NCBI RefSeq assembly: GCF_018736045.1
Contig: NZ_CP076132.1
Span: forward strand, 2,527,501 to 2,591,500
Source of the DNA: Flammeovirga yaeyamensis
GTDB taxonomy: Bacteria; Bacteroidota; Bacteroidia; Cytophagales; Flammeovirgaceae
Length of the DNA stretch: 64,000 nucleotides
Direction: 5' to 3'
Shown: one piece after another, positions 27,801 to 36,680 of the stretch
Numbering within the stretch: position 1 is the stretch's first letter
Layout: each line of letters starts with the position of its first letter
Notes under the pieces: generated by a model
Told to the model about the DNA's origin: nothing
The model's database searches: none
The model's input: only the letters and a program-made list of their open reading frames with translations
Made by a program: the position numbers and the translations under genes

Positions 27801-30200
27801 TTAATCTTCTTTGTTTACGTTGATCTTGTGAATATCTATCTCTTCGTCTTCATCTTCGAAATAGAAAGTATCCGTACCCTCGATAACAGGTTGCATTGCA
27901 TCTTTATTTACATCGAATGTATATAACAAACAAGGTAATAATGTAAGGTTAGTACTCATAGCAACAATCAATGTAACTGATGTCAACAAACCTAACGCTT
28001 GAGTCGCTCCAAATGTAGATCCCATAAAGATGGCGAAGCCACAGAAAAGAACAATAGATGTATATAACATTGATGCTCCAGTTTCTCTTATAGCCATAAT
28101 TATTGCACGTTTCATGTCGTAATTATGAAGAATAATCTCCTGACGATACTTGGCAAGGAAGTGAATAGAGTCATCCACAGATATACCGAAGGCGATAGAG
28201 AATACAATAGCAGTACTTGGTTTCAATGGAATACCCAAGAAGCCCATCATTCCTAAAGTAAATAAGAGAGGAATTAAGTTCGGAATCAATGAGAGGATAA
28301 TGATTCTCAAATTACCAAACAAGGTACCCATGATGATTGCAATTAATACAAATGCAATCAACATACTTTGTTTTAAGTTTTTGATCAAGAAATCATTTCC
28401 TTTAATAAAGATCAAGGTCGAGCCTGTAACCGTAGCCTCGATATCTGTTTTTCCTTGGATATCTTTTAGTTTCGGACGAATAACATTATCGACTAAGTTA
28501 TCCATTTCAATCGAACCAATATCAGCCATTGAAGTAGTTAAACGGATGTACTGACCTGTTGAATCCATCATGGCATTTGCCATTTTTGATGTTTCAGCAT
28601 CAGTACTATTTCTCGCATACTTCATAATGTAAGTCATCTCACTTCTAGAAGGAAGTTTATAGTAAGATGAATCACCACCATGGAAAGATTGATTAGCCGC
28701 TTTTAAGAAAGTAGTAATTGATATTGGAGGAGAAACCTCATCCAACGAACCAATGAATTCTTGCATTTCCTCAATTTTATCAAGGTAGCCTTTCTTCATG
28801 TATCCTTTCTTACGACCAGTATTGATAAGAATTTCTAATGGCATGACACCACTAAATTCATTCTCAAAGAATTTAAGATCTTGTTTTACATGGTAATCCT
28901 CTGGTAAATCGTCTACCATATACGATTCAGCTGTTACCTTGTAGGAGCCATATATTGATAGAGCGACCATTGCAGCAGTAAAGAAGTAAACTACTTTTCT
29001 GTAATGCAATACCAAGATTTCCAATTGATGAATTAACCAGTTGGTAGGTCTAAATTCTAAGTGTTTTAAATGTCTTACATCAGGGGCTGGTAAATAAGAG
29101 AATACGATAGGAATAAACGTAATAGAAATGATAAAAGTAACGGCAATGTTGATACCTGCTACTATACCAAATTCCTGCATAGCTTTAATACCCGTAGTAA
29201 TCAATACCATAAAACCAATAGCTGTAGTAGTATTGGTAATTAAGGTAACTACACCAATTTTTTTGATGATTAAGGCAAGAGCATCAATTTTTGACAATCC
29301 ACTTGCATAGGCTTGATGGTATTTATTGAGTAGATAAATACAGTTGGGAATGCCTATAACCACCAGCACCGGAGGAAGTAAACCTGTAAGAATTGTGATT
29401 TCGTAGTTGAATAGGGATAGTGTACCCATAATCCAAACAATCACTACAACTATTACTAATAAAGGATAAAAAACAGGGGAGAACGACCTAAAGAAAAGGA
29501 ATAATACTAAGGCCACCACACCAATGGATATACCTAAGAATATCATCGTTTCACTTTTCACCTTGCTAGCCATAATTGAACGAACATATGGCATACCCGC
29601 ATAATAAAGTTGAATGTCAGCTTCTTTAGCAAAAGCTTGTGCTTTTTCTTCCAACTTCATCATTACAGCGGTCCTGTTTTTCGAATTAAGAACAACAGGG
29701 TCCATATTGATCAACATAGCAGTAGCTCCACCCTTAGAAATTAATCTGTTTTCGTAGGCTTTTACTTCTTTTACTTTAGAAATAACACTATCTAACTCTG
29801 CCTGAGTTGATGGCTTCTTTTTAAAGAATTGCTCAATTTCGAATTTTTGACTCTGTCGATTTGCAATGAGGTTAGGGACATCTGCAATAGAAAGCACATT
29901 TGTGATTCCTTCTAATTCACGGATATCTTCACACAAATCGATGAATTTATTAAAATTATCGAGCTGAAATAATTTAGGATCTTTCACGCCAATAACAAAA
30001 GAAGAGGCATCTTCGCCAAATTTCTCTTGGAATTCATTGAATGCAATCATATCAGGATCATCATCAGGAATAATTCTGATGTACTGATAGGACCACTTTA
30101 CATCTTTGGCATGATATCCCATAAAAACAGTAGTTAATGCAATAACTACTAGAATTGGAATACGATTACCAAGTATAAAACTTGCTATTTTTTTCCACAT
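27801..30200 (-). CDS. RND-superfamily transporter (MMPL/HpnN-like)
   Basis: A 799-residue inner-membrane transporter with twelve predicted helices in two halves: one helix, a large periplasmic loop, five helices, then the same again. The RND-typical helix-4 segment appears in the second half as FSIAFGISVDDSIHFLAKYR. The halves match MMPL/SSD-type domains rather than AcrB, which is longer, and no membrane-fusion or outer-membrane partner is adjacent. Members move lipids, hopanoids or other hydrophobic molecules; the substrate is unknown. It ends in an acidic tail (FEDEDEEIDIH). Confidence 0.9.
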   Translation of the reverse strand: MWKKIASFILGNRIPILVVIALTTVFMGYHAKDVKWSYQYIRIIPDDDPDMIAFNEFQEKFGEDASSFVIGVKDPKLFQLDNFNKFIDLCEDIRELEGITNVLSIADVPNLIANRQSQKFEIEQFFKKKPSTQAELDSVISKVKEVKAYENRLISKGGATAMLINMDPVVLNSKNRTAVMMKLEEKAQAFAKEADIQLYYAGMPYVRSIMASKVKSETMIFLGISIGVVALVLFLFFRSFSPVFYPLLVIVVVIVWIMGTLSLFNYEITILTGLLPPVLVVIGIPNCIYLLNKYHQAYASGLSKIDALALIIKKIGVVTLITNTTTAIGFMVLITTGIKAMQEFGIVAGINIAVTFIISITFIPIVFSYLPAPDVRHLKHLEFRPTNWLIHQLEILVLHYRKVVYFFTAAMVALSIYGSYKVTAESYMVDDLPEDYHVKQDLKFFENEFSGVMPLEILINTGRKKGYMKKGYLDKIEEMQEFIGSLDEVSPPISITTFLKAANQSFHGGDSSYYKLPSRSEMTYIMKYARNSTDAETSKMANAMMDSTGQYIRLTTSMADIGSIEMDNLVDNVIRPKLKDIQGKTDIEATVTGSTLIFIKGNDFLIKNLKQSMLIAFVLIAIIMGTLFGNLRIIILSLIPNLIPLLFTLGMMGFLGIPLKPSTAIVFSIAFGISVDDSIHFLAKYRQEIILHNYDMKRAIIMAIRETGASMLYTSIVLFCGFAIFMGSTFGATQALGLLTSVTLIVAMSTNLTLLPCLLYTFDVNKDAMQPVIEGTDTFYFEDEDEEIDIHKINVNKED

Positions 30201-30211
30201 AAGTATAGAAC

Positions 30212-30238
30212 AAAAAAAGTGAGGGAATGTCCCTCACT
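30212..30238 (-). terminator. Intrinsic terminator of ribH
   Basis: A 9-bp stem (30218-30226 with 30230-30238), tight loop and minus-strand T-run (complement of 30212-30218), lying between ribH and the RND gene, so these are probably separate transcripts. Confidence 0.7.
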
Positions 30239-30248
30239 ATTATATATT

Positions 30249-30731
30249 TTATTGATTAAAACCTAACATTTTAATAGCAGCTACTGCCGCTTCAACACCT
30301 TTGTTACCGTGCTTTCCACCTGCACGATCAAAAGCTTGTTGTTCAGTGTTTGGTGTTAAAAGACCAAATACTACAGGCTTATTGTATTTTAAAGAAACGT
30401 TAGTTACACCATGTGCAACTGCATCACAGATAAAATCAAAGTGTTTCGTTTCTCCTTGAATCACACAGCCTAAACAAATTACAGCATCAACTTCTTCGAT
30501 TTGAGCCATTAATTGAGCTCCAAAAGTTAATTCAAATGCACCTGGGACATCTTCTCTGTAAATATTTTCCTCTTTTGCTCCTTCATTAAGAAGTGTTTCA
30601 ACTACCGCTCCATGTAAAGATTCAGTGATCTTTGGATTGTATTCTGAAACAACAATAGCAAATTTTTTCCCTGAGATGTCAATATTTTTTTTCTTAGTGT
30701 ATTCACTAAGGCTTTTTAAAGCACTGGCCAT
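30249..30731 (-). CDS. ribH: 6,7-dimethyl-8-ribityllumazine synthase
   Basis: Condenses 5-amino-6-ribitylamino-uracil with dihydroxybutanone phosphate, the penultimate step of riboflavin synthesis. The 160-residue length is usual. Family motifs are VVSEYNPKITESL, VPGAFELTFGAQ and GCVIQGETKHFDFI, the last carrying the catalytic histidine. It assembles as pentamers or 60-mers. No other rib gene is here. A possible -7 box (TAACTTTG on the minus strand, 30774-30767) lies 36 bases upstream. Confidence 0.96.
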   Translation of the reverse strand: MASALKSLSEYTKKKNIDISGKKFAIVVSEYNPKITESLHGAVVETLLNEGAKEENIYREDVPGAFELTFGAQLMAQIEEVDAVICLGCVIQGETKHFDFICDAVAHGVTNVSLKYNKPVVFGLLTPNTEQQAFDRAGGKHGNKGVEAAVAAIKMLGFNQ

Positions 30732-30871
30732 TTTTGATGATTTTTAAATATAAAATTACAAGCTTACAAAGTTATCAATTTTTATGGCTTATAATAATCT
30801 CAATTCGAAATTATGCGACCAAAAAATTAAATATTTGTAAGCTTGTAAAATATCTTAAACTGACCTTTAGA

Positions 30872-32569
30872 TTAATCCAATTTCTCTTCTACTTTTTGAG
30901 GCGAAATCATGTGTATAATTGATGCAATAATTATCACTGACATACAGCCAATTACATTGTACCACAAATAGGGGACATCAGTAAATTTAAATAAGTAGAT
31001 GATGATACCTTCCGAGATTAAACCTCCAATAAAGGTAGCATTTGATCCAATTTTCTTGAAAAAGAAAGCGATCATAAAAACTCCTAAAATCACACCATAG
31101 ACCAAAGATCCTAGAATATTCACCGCTTCGATTAAAGATCCTAACTGATTTGCAAAGGTGGCAAATAAAATGGCGTAAACACCCCACCCAATACTTACTA
31201 GTTTAGAAACCTTTAGGTAGTGTTTTTCTTCAGCTTCTGGTTTGATCATTCGTTTGTAAATATCTACGATAGAAGTAGAGGCCAAAGCATTAATTTCTGA
31301 TGAAGTCGACGACATACTGGCCGAAAGTATAACAGCGATTAATAAACCAATTAATCCAGCAGGAAGGTAATTAATTACGAAACTTAAAAAGATATAGTTG
31401 GTGTCTTTAGTATCGATTGTGTCATCAACAGCATTAATCTTTGAAATGATTTCTGCTTTCTGACTTTCCACCAATTCATTACTTGCTATCAATTGCTTTT
31501 TAGTGGAATTGATTAACCCTTCATTATCACTATTTAATGCATCAGCATAAGCCAATGCCGCTTTTTGTCGGTCTTGTTGAACTTCTTGATAATCTGATTC
31601 ATAAGAAGAGAAATTCTCTACTTTATTTTGAGCGTCTTCAAGGGCTACTTTATTAAATAATACCGGTGATGGTTGAAATAGATAGAAAACATAAACCATC
31701 GCACCTATAAATAAGATCAGGAATTGCATTGGTATTTTGATCATACCATTAAATAATAACGCTAATCTACTTTGTCCGATTGATGCTCCACTTAAATAGC
31801 GTTGTACCTGAGATTGGTCTGTACCAAAGTATGACATGGCTAAGAAGAATCCGCCAATCAAACCTGACCATACATTATATTTGGAAGTTGGATCGAATTT
31901 AAAGTCGATGGCATTTAATTTTCCTGATGCACCTGCAATATGTAAAGCATTATTGAACGATATAGCATCTGGCATCATCACAACAACAAGGATCCCAGCC
32001 AGAAGCATGCCCACAAAGATGACCGCCATTTGTAACTTTTGTGTTTGGTTAACAGCTTTTGTTCCTCCTATTACCGTATAAGCAGTAACTATAACGCCGA
32101 TACCAATATTAGTGTAGTTAATATTCCAACCCATCAATGAGGATAGAATCAAAGAAGGAGCAAAGATGGTAAAACCTGCAGCTAATCCTCTTTGGGTCAA
32201 GAATAAAATAGCGGTAAGAGTTCTTGTTTTTAAGTCAAAACGTTTCTCCAGATATTCATAGGCGGTATATACATTCAATTTATGGTATATCGGTACCACA
32301 ACTACTGAGAGAACAACCATAGCCAAAGGTAAGCCAAAGTAGAATTGAACAAAGCGCATCCCGTCTACAAACGCTTGTCCAGGAGCAGATAAGAAGGTGA
32401 TGGCACTTGCTTGAGTAGCCATAATTGATAAAGCTACAGTAAACCATTTTGCCTCTTTGTTACCCAAAAGATAACTATTCATATCTTTCTGGGCACGTGT
32501 TTTCCAAATACCGTAGATTACGATAAAAGCCAGTGTACCCGTAAGTACTATCCAATCTATATAACTCAC
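30872..32569 (-). CDS. Sodium:solute symporter (SSS family)
   Basis: A 565-residue Na+-coupled inner-membrane transporter of the SSS family, with about 13-14 helices and the conserved block around QASAITFLSAPGQAF and YEYLEKRF. A hydrophilic, helix-forming insert of about 85 residues (about 305-390, rich in Ala, Gln, Glu and Lys) interrupts the membrane domain between helices, a feature seen in some Bacteroidota members. It starts six bases after a 40-residue membrane microprotein gene, which in turn follows the PIG-L deacetylase gene, so all three are one operon. Substrate unknown; sugars, sialic acid and amino acids are all possible. Confidence 0.92.
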   Translation of the reverse strand: MSYIDWIVLTGTLAFIVIYGIWKTRAQKDMNSYLLGNKEAKWFTVALSIMATQASAITFLSAPGQAFVDGMRFVQFYFGLPLAMVVLSVVVVPIYHKLNVYTAYEYLEKRFDLKTRTLTAILFLTQRGLAAGFTIFAPSLILSSLMGWNINYTNIGIGVIVTAYTVIGGTKAVNQTQKLQMAVIFVGMLLAGILVVVMMPDAISFNNALHIAGASGKLNAIDFKFDPTSKYNVWSGLIGGFFLAMSYFGTDQSQVQRYLSGASIGQSRLALLFNGMIKIPMQFLILFIGAMVYVFYLFQPSPVLFNKVALEDAQNKVENFSSYESDYQEVQQDRQKAALAYADALNSDNEGLINSTKKQLIASNELVESQKAEIISKINAVDDTIDTKDTNYIFLSFVINYLPAGLIGLLIAVILSASMSSTSSEINALASTSIVDIYKRMIKPEAEEKHYLKVSKLVSIGWGVYAILFATFANQLGSLIEAVNILGSLVYGVILGVFMIAFFFKKIGSNATFIGGLISEGIIIYLFKFTDVPYLWYNVIGCMSVIIIASIIHMISPQKVEEKLD

Positions 32570-32575
32570 TGTAGT

Positions 32576-32698
32576 TTAGTTAAATGCGTTTGAGAACCAA
32601 GAAAATAATGTGATAAGGCCGACAAGCTCAGCAATCACAATAATGTACAATTGCTTCCAACTTTTGCCTACAGGAGGTTTGTTGTTTTCTTCTTCCAT
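32576..32698 (-). CDS. 40-residue single-pass membrane microprotein
   Basis: ATG is the complement of 32696-32698 and the stop the complement of 32576-32578. The protein starts MEEENNKPPVGKSWKQL, a soluble charged lead, then one hydrophobic helix (YIIVIAELVGLITLFSW) and a short tail. It is wedged between the deacetylase stop (two-base gap) and the symporter start (six-base gap), leaving no room for anything but a translated gene. The tight spacing and helix suggest it is a small subunit or assembly factor of the symporter, an inference; no family is assigned. Confidence 0.75.
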   Translation of the reverse strand: MEEENNKPPVGKSWKQLYIIVIAELVGLITLFSWFSNAFN

Positions 32699-32700
32699 AC

Positions 32701-35217
32701 TTATTTTCCTTTTTTAGGATTGGGTTTGTAGTTTAACATATTTGCAAAAATTCTGTAAGCTCCAGAAACACCTGCTGGCAATTCTCTAAACCAAGAAATT
32801 CCGCTGTAAATAAATGCTCCTTGTCCGTAATCGGCAACTAATAAAGAACCATCTACAGGGTCTTCATTAGGATCTTGCATTCTCAAAATAGGAGTATATT
32901 CATCTCCCCATTCATTAGGGAAGTATAATCCTCTTTCTTGTACCCAACCATCAAAATCTTCTTTGTCAATTTTGTTTGGATAGTTCATCAAAGGATGCTT
33001 CTTTTCAAGAATTTCTACAGGACTTTCTTCTACTGTTACTCTATCTCTTGATAGTTTGAGGTCAGCATAAGGCCCAATTTGTTTCGTTTTTACTCTATGA
33101 GAAGTATTGTATTGCACAATTACATTTCCTCCATTATACACATAGTCCATAAGTACAGGTTGAAGGTATCTCATGTTTTCTAAAACATTGTATGCTCTAA
33201 TTCCAACTACAACAGCATCATAATTCTTTAAATACTCTTTTGTGATGTGGTCATGATCTAAAATATCTACTCTATATCCTGCAGTGATTAGCGACTGAGG
33301 GACAACGTCACCTGCACCCATTACATAAGCAATAGACTGAATATCACCTCTATTAATATTTAATCGGATAAGTTGTATGTTGGCATCAACAAAATAGTAT
33401 TGTCTATAGATATGCTCATAATCAATGATATTTAATCCTTGATCAATTTTCTGACCTTTATCTGTAGTGAAATAGAGATGAAGGTTTTCTTTTCCATCTT
33501 TTTTAGAAGGAGTGACCTTTAATACTATTTCAGCTTTATCACCCTTATTTTTTAAGTCAACATCAAGTGATCCGTTGGATTCGATAGACCAACCTTTCGG
33601 TAAGTCATAACCAATTTTGCCTTTTGCATTATCTGTTTTTGCGGTAAAACTGACTTTAATGCTTTTAGATTGATCATCACCAAAAATCAATGTTTTTTGA
33701 TCAATATCAATAGTTATCGCAGGAACAATACCTAGTGGAATATATACTTCACCTAAAGCAGGATTTACTTTTTTCTGCCAAATGTTAAGCGTTTCTTCAA
33801 CTTTAACTCCCTGTACTGTTAACTGAACTATCACTGGAATAGGGTAAAAGTTTTCTGGCTGACCAATCATTTTTTGTTTATCTACACGATACATTCCTTT
33901 TGATGATAGTTTTTGTAACCAATAAGGTTGAGAGATAGGGAAGTCAGCCGGCACTTTAACATCAATAGTAGTTTTGATGTTTTTATTGTAAGTCAAATCA
34001 GTTGATAATTCCTTTTCTGATAGTGCACCAACTTGTACTTTGCTTAATTGAACAGAAGTAGATGATCTATTGATAGTTCTTAATTCAATATTTAAGCTAT
34101 CACCTTGTGCAACTTGAGCATCGTCAACCAATGCCTCTAAGAATATTCCACTACACTGTAAGATCAATTGATTTATCTTTTCTGATTTTTTGTTGACCCA
34201 ATAATCAGTTTGATCTAATTTATCAAGTTCTTTTTTGATTTTGATTAGCTGATTGACAGATTTCTCAGGTTTGGAAGGGTTAAAGCTGTCTTGTAATTCC
34301 TTGATGTATTTTTCGACTTTACTAGAATTAGCTACTCTTTTCCATGAGGTATCTACATCCTCCATGGGAGAGGATTTCATTTCAGCTCCGGCAAGTAATT
34401 CGAAATATTCTCTATTTTCTCCTCTTTGTAAAGCGGCACCAAATCCCTGACATCTATGTTTTGATCGAGCAGTCATGGCGATCTCACCCACATTTTTTCC
34501 TAATACAGGAATATAATTTCCAGTTTCTAAGCTGACGAATTGTGAAGCATCAAAAGATTCTCCTTTTCCTCTAAAGAACCATGAGTTGGTATTCCACATA
34601 ATTCTTTTTGGTTGCCAAGGGGCTACATATTTTAATTGTTCAGGATATTTAGTAGAATCACCAGCAATTTTAAATGCTTCTAGAGCGATGATAGCTGATG
34701 TTGTATGATGTCCATGTGTTCTTCCTCCTCTGTTTGGAGAGAATCTCGTAATGATGATATCAGGTCGGAAACGTCGGATATTCCAAACAGCATCAGCTAG
34801 TACCTGATCTTTATCCCATACTGAAAGTGTTTCTTGGGGATTTTTCGAATACCCAAAATCGTTTGCACGGCTAAACATTTGTTGTCCGCCATCTACTTTA
34901 CGGGCTTCAATAAGTTCTTGTGAACGAAGAATACCGAGTTCTTCTCTTATTTCAGTACCAATTAGGTTTTGTCCACCATCACCTCTAGTTAGTGAAGTAT
35001 AAGCTGTTTCATACCCTTTTGCACGAGCAAAATAGGCAATCACTCTTTGATTCTCATCATCGGGATGAGCTGCAAAGTACATTACTGCACCTAGGGTGTT
35101 TAAGTGGTTAATTTCTTGAATGATATTGGAAGTGTTTTCCTTGTTAGCTTGTTTAGGAGTTTGTCCAATACAAAGGGTTGTAATAACAAAAAATAATAGG
35201 AAGGATGTTAATCTCAT
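32701..35217 (-). CDS. Secreted PIG-L family deacetylase with long C-terminal region
   Basis: The start is set at 35217 (MRLTSFLLFFVITTLCIGQ), a signal peptide; an upstream in-frame start at 35304 would hide it and overlap a palindrome. The catalytic domain (about 30-300) has the zinc motif AAHPDDE and the second ligand region GRTHGHHTTS, as in LmbE/PIG-L N-acetylglucosaminyl de-N-acetylases. The remaining 500 or so residues are beta-rich NPCBM/DUF-like domains plus a ThuA-like segment (YDAVVVGIRAYN). It probably removes acetyl groups from a sugar outside the cytoplasm, feeding the neighbouring symporter; the substrate is inferred only from context. Confidence 0.88.
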   Translation of the reverse strand: MRLTSFLLFFVITTLCIGQTPKQANKENTSNIIQEINHLNTLGAVMYFAAHPDDENQRVIAYFARAKGYETAYTSLTRGDGGQNLIGTEIREELGILRSQELIEARKVDGGQQMFSRANDFGYSKNPQETLSVWDKDQVLADAVWNIRRFRPDIIITRFSPNRGGRTHGHHTTSAIIALEAFKIAGDSTKYPEQLKYVAPWQPKRIMWNTNSWFFRGKGESFDASQFVSLETGNYIPVLGKNVGEIAMTARSKHRCQGFGAALQRGENREYFELLAGAEMKSSPMEDVDTSWKRVANSSKVEKYIKELQDSFNPSKPEKSVNQLIKIKKELDKLDQTDYWVNKKSEKINQLILQCSGIFLEALVDDAQVAQGDSLNIELRTINRSSTSVQLSKVQVGALSEKELSTDLTYNKNIKTTIDVKVPADFPISQPYWLQKLSSKGMYRVDKQKMIGQPENFYPIPVIVQLTVQGVKVEETLNIWQKKVNPALGEVYIPLGIVPAITIDIDQKTLIFGDDQSKSIKVSFTAKTDNAKGKIGYDLPKGWSIESNGSLDVDLKNKGDKAEIVLKVTPSKKDGKENLHLYFTTDKGQKIDQGLNIIDYEHIYRQYYFVDANIQLIRLNINRGDIQSIAYVMGAGDVVPQSLITAGYRVDILDHDHITKEYLKNYDAVVVGIRAYNVLENMRYLQPVLMDYVYNGGNVIVQYNTSHRVKTKQIGPYADLKLSRDRVTVEESPVEILEKKHPLMNYPNKIDKEDFDGWVQERGLYFPNEWGDEYTPILRMQDPNEDPVDGSLLVADYGQGAFIYSGISWFRELPAGVSGAYRIFANMLNYKPNPKKGK

Positions 35218-35270
35218 CAGTTGGTTAGTAACATGAAAGGATTCGATGAAAATCAGTGGAGGTATTGTAC

Positions 35271-35291
35271 GGACGTTGCATTGCAACGTCC
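35271..35291. repeat. REP-like palindrome between DUF2911 and PIG-L genes
   Basis: GGACGTTGCA (35271-35280) and TGCAACGTCC (35282-35291) form a perfect 10-bp inverted repeat around one base, with partly matching flanks (GTAC / ATAC). GC-richer than its surroundings, it resembles dispersed REP-type or transposon-end palindromes. Only one copy is in this window. Confidence 0.55.
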
Positions 35292-35327
35292 ATACAGATA
35301 TCATTATAAAACCTCTAAAGTCTAATA

Positions 35328-36236
35328 TTAGATATTAGATTTGTTAGCTTTTTTCCACTTTTTAGAAGCATTAGGCATCCAAGTTTCGATGTCTTTATTT
35401 AAGCTACCTTTAAAGTAGTTGTAAGCACCATCAGGTTTTGCTTCACCAAATTTACGTGCGTCAATAGCAGCAGTTAAAGCTTCGTCATATTTCTCTTGAC
35501 CCGCTAAGATTTGAGCTTTTACCCAATTATTCCAGAAATAGTTTGGACGAAGGCTAATTGAATTTTCAATTAATTCTAAAGCTTTTTCAGGATTTGAAGA
35601 AGCATAGAAGTTTGCTGAGTTTTGGAAAGTTCTCCAAACATTCTTAGTACTTGATGCAATATTTGCTTCTGCTAATTTATCTGTAGGAACATTTACTGTA
35701 AAGCTAACCATTGTTTTGTCCCACCATAAAGTAACTTTTGCTTCGTTGTCTTTTACAGATTCAATCAAGTAAGTTAATCTTTCTCTGAAAGGAGCAGCCT
35801 CAGGCTTTGTTTTGAATGATGCAACATCATCAGCTTCAATTCCTGCGATATCTTGTTTTCCATCTTTATTGTAAGCAAAGATAGATTTGTTAGCACCATT
35901 GAAATGGTAAGTCCATTCTGCATTTTCTTCTAAAGAAAGGAAGATGTTGTAAGTACCTGCTTTTACTTCTTTACCGTCAATCATAACATCAGAAGAGAAA
36001 GTGATGGCAGTTGGTCCGTTAGCACCAGCTCTCCAAGTTGAGCCAAATTTTTCTAGCTCACCAAAAACAGTTCTACCTTTTACAGCAGGTGAAGAGTAGT
36101 TAACAGAAATCTCAGTAACGCCAACTGTTTGTTTAACTTCAGCCGCAGGTGATGGAACTGGAAGATTTTGAGCGAATACGTTTGCTACGCCAAGAAGTAG
36201 TGTAACAATTAGTGAAAGTGTTGATCTTTTCAACAT
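35328..36236 (-). CDS. DUF2911 domain-containing protein with TPR-like tail
   Basis: A 302-residue exported protein: signal peptide MLKRSTLSLIVTLLLGVANVFA, then a DUF2911 domain (about 28-175) with the typical SPAAEVKQTVGVTEISVNYS and FGELEKFGSTWRAGAN blocks, and a helical C-terminus resembling tetratricopeptide repeats (PEKALELIENSISLRPNYFW). DUF2911 is common in Bacteroidota and its function is unknown. It lies 110 bases upstream of the PIG-L gene, with a palindrome in the gap. A promoter overlapping a TTGTTTAAACAA palindrome lies about 150 bases upstream. Confidence 0.9.
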   Translation of the reverse strand: MLKRSTLSLIVTLLLGVANVFAQNLPVPSPAAEVKQTVGVTEISVNYSSPAVKGRTVFGELEKFGSTWRAGANGPTAITFSSDVMIDGKEVKAGTYNIFLSLEENAEWTYHFNGANKSIFAYNKDGKQDIAGIEADDVASFKTKPEAAPFRERLTYLIESVKDNEAKVTLWWDKTMVSFTVNVPTDKLAEANIASSTKNVWRTFQNSANFYASSNPEKALELIENSISLRPNYFWNNWVKAQILAGQEKYDEALTAAIDARKFGEAKPDGAYNYFKGSLNKDIETWMPNASKKWKKANKSNI

Positions 36237-36384
36237 AGTGATTAAATTATTTTTTATGAATTATGTGTCCTAGGTCTGAATAGATAATATTTCTTCAAAA
36301 ACTTGAAATCATATGATCAATTTTGACTTTGAACTAATGAAAGTTTAAAAAGTGTCGAAATAAAGAAAATAGGGGACAGAAATT

Positions 36385-36416
36385 CAAATTTATTTACTTA
36401 AATATTGTTTAAACAA
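36385..36416 (-). promoter_or_regulatory. Candidate promoter for the DUF2911 gene
   Basis: On the minus strand: TTG (36416-36414), 21-nt spacer and TAAATTTG (36392-36385), matching TTG-N19-22-TAnnTTTG. Predicted leader about 145 nt. Confidence 0.5.
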
Positions 36417-36417
36417 T
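36404..36417. promoter_or_regulatory. Palindromic operator candidate ATTGTTTAAACAAT
   Basis: A perfect 14-bp palindrome containing TTGTTTAAACAA, the same 12-mer found twice in the pirin promoter. It covers the -33 element of the DUF2911 promoter. Confidence 0.5.
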
Positions 36418-36540
36418 TATTGTAAATAATGTTTAGAAGGATTTTAATTGATACTTGAGCAAATGGCTGGGTAATAATTTATATTATTAATGAAAGATAA
36501 ATCTTAAAAGAAGTAACTTATTAAAATCAAAAGGGCATAA

Positions 36541-36576
36541 AAAAACACAAAGGTTTCGCAAGACGAAACCTTTGTG
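36541..36576 (-). terminator. Intrinsic terminator of the AbgT-type transporter gene
   Basis: CACAAAGGTTTCG (36546-36558) with its 13-nt complement (36564-36576) and a 5-nt loop; the minus-strand T-run corresponds to 36539-36545. Confidence 0.8.
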
Positions 36577-36680
36577 CAACCCAAAAACTAACTATTTCTC
36601 ATTGCAATCGTGATTGATTGCACTTCAAAAGTAATAAAATATTTATAAATATTATTACAATAATGATAAATTAACATTAA

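Larger units (their letters stand above)
36237..36680. other. Intergenic region with promoter and terminator
   Basis: A 444-base gene-free stretch. It holds the DUF2911 promoter with a palindrome (36385-36417) and the abgT-like terminator (36541-36576). No open frame of note. Confidence 0.6.

Noticed and set aside
32701-35304. Longer PIG-L frame starting at 35304
   Set aside because: Hides a clear signal peptide at 35217 and runs through the palindrome at 35271-35291.
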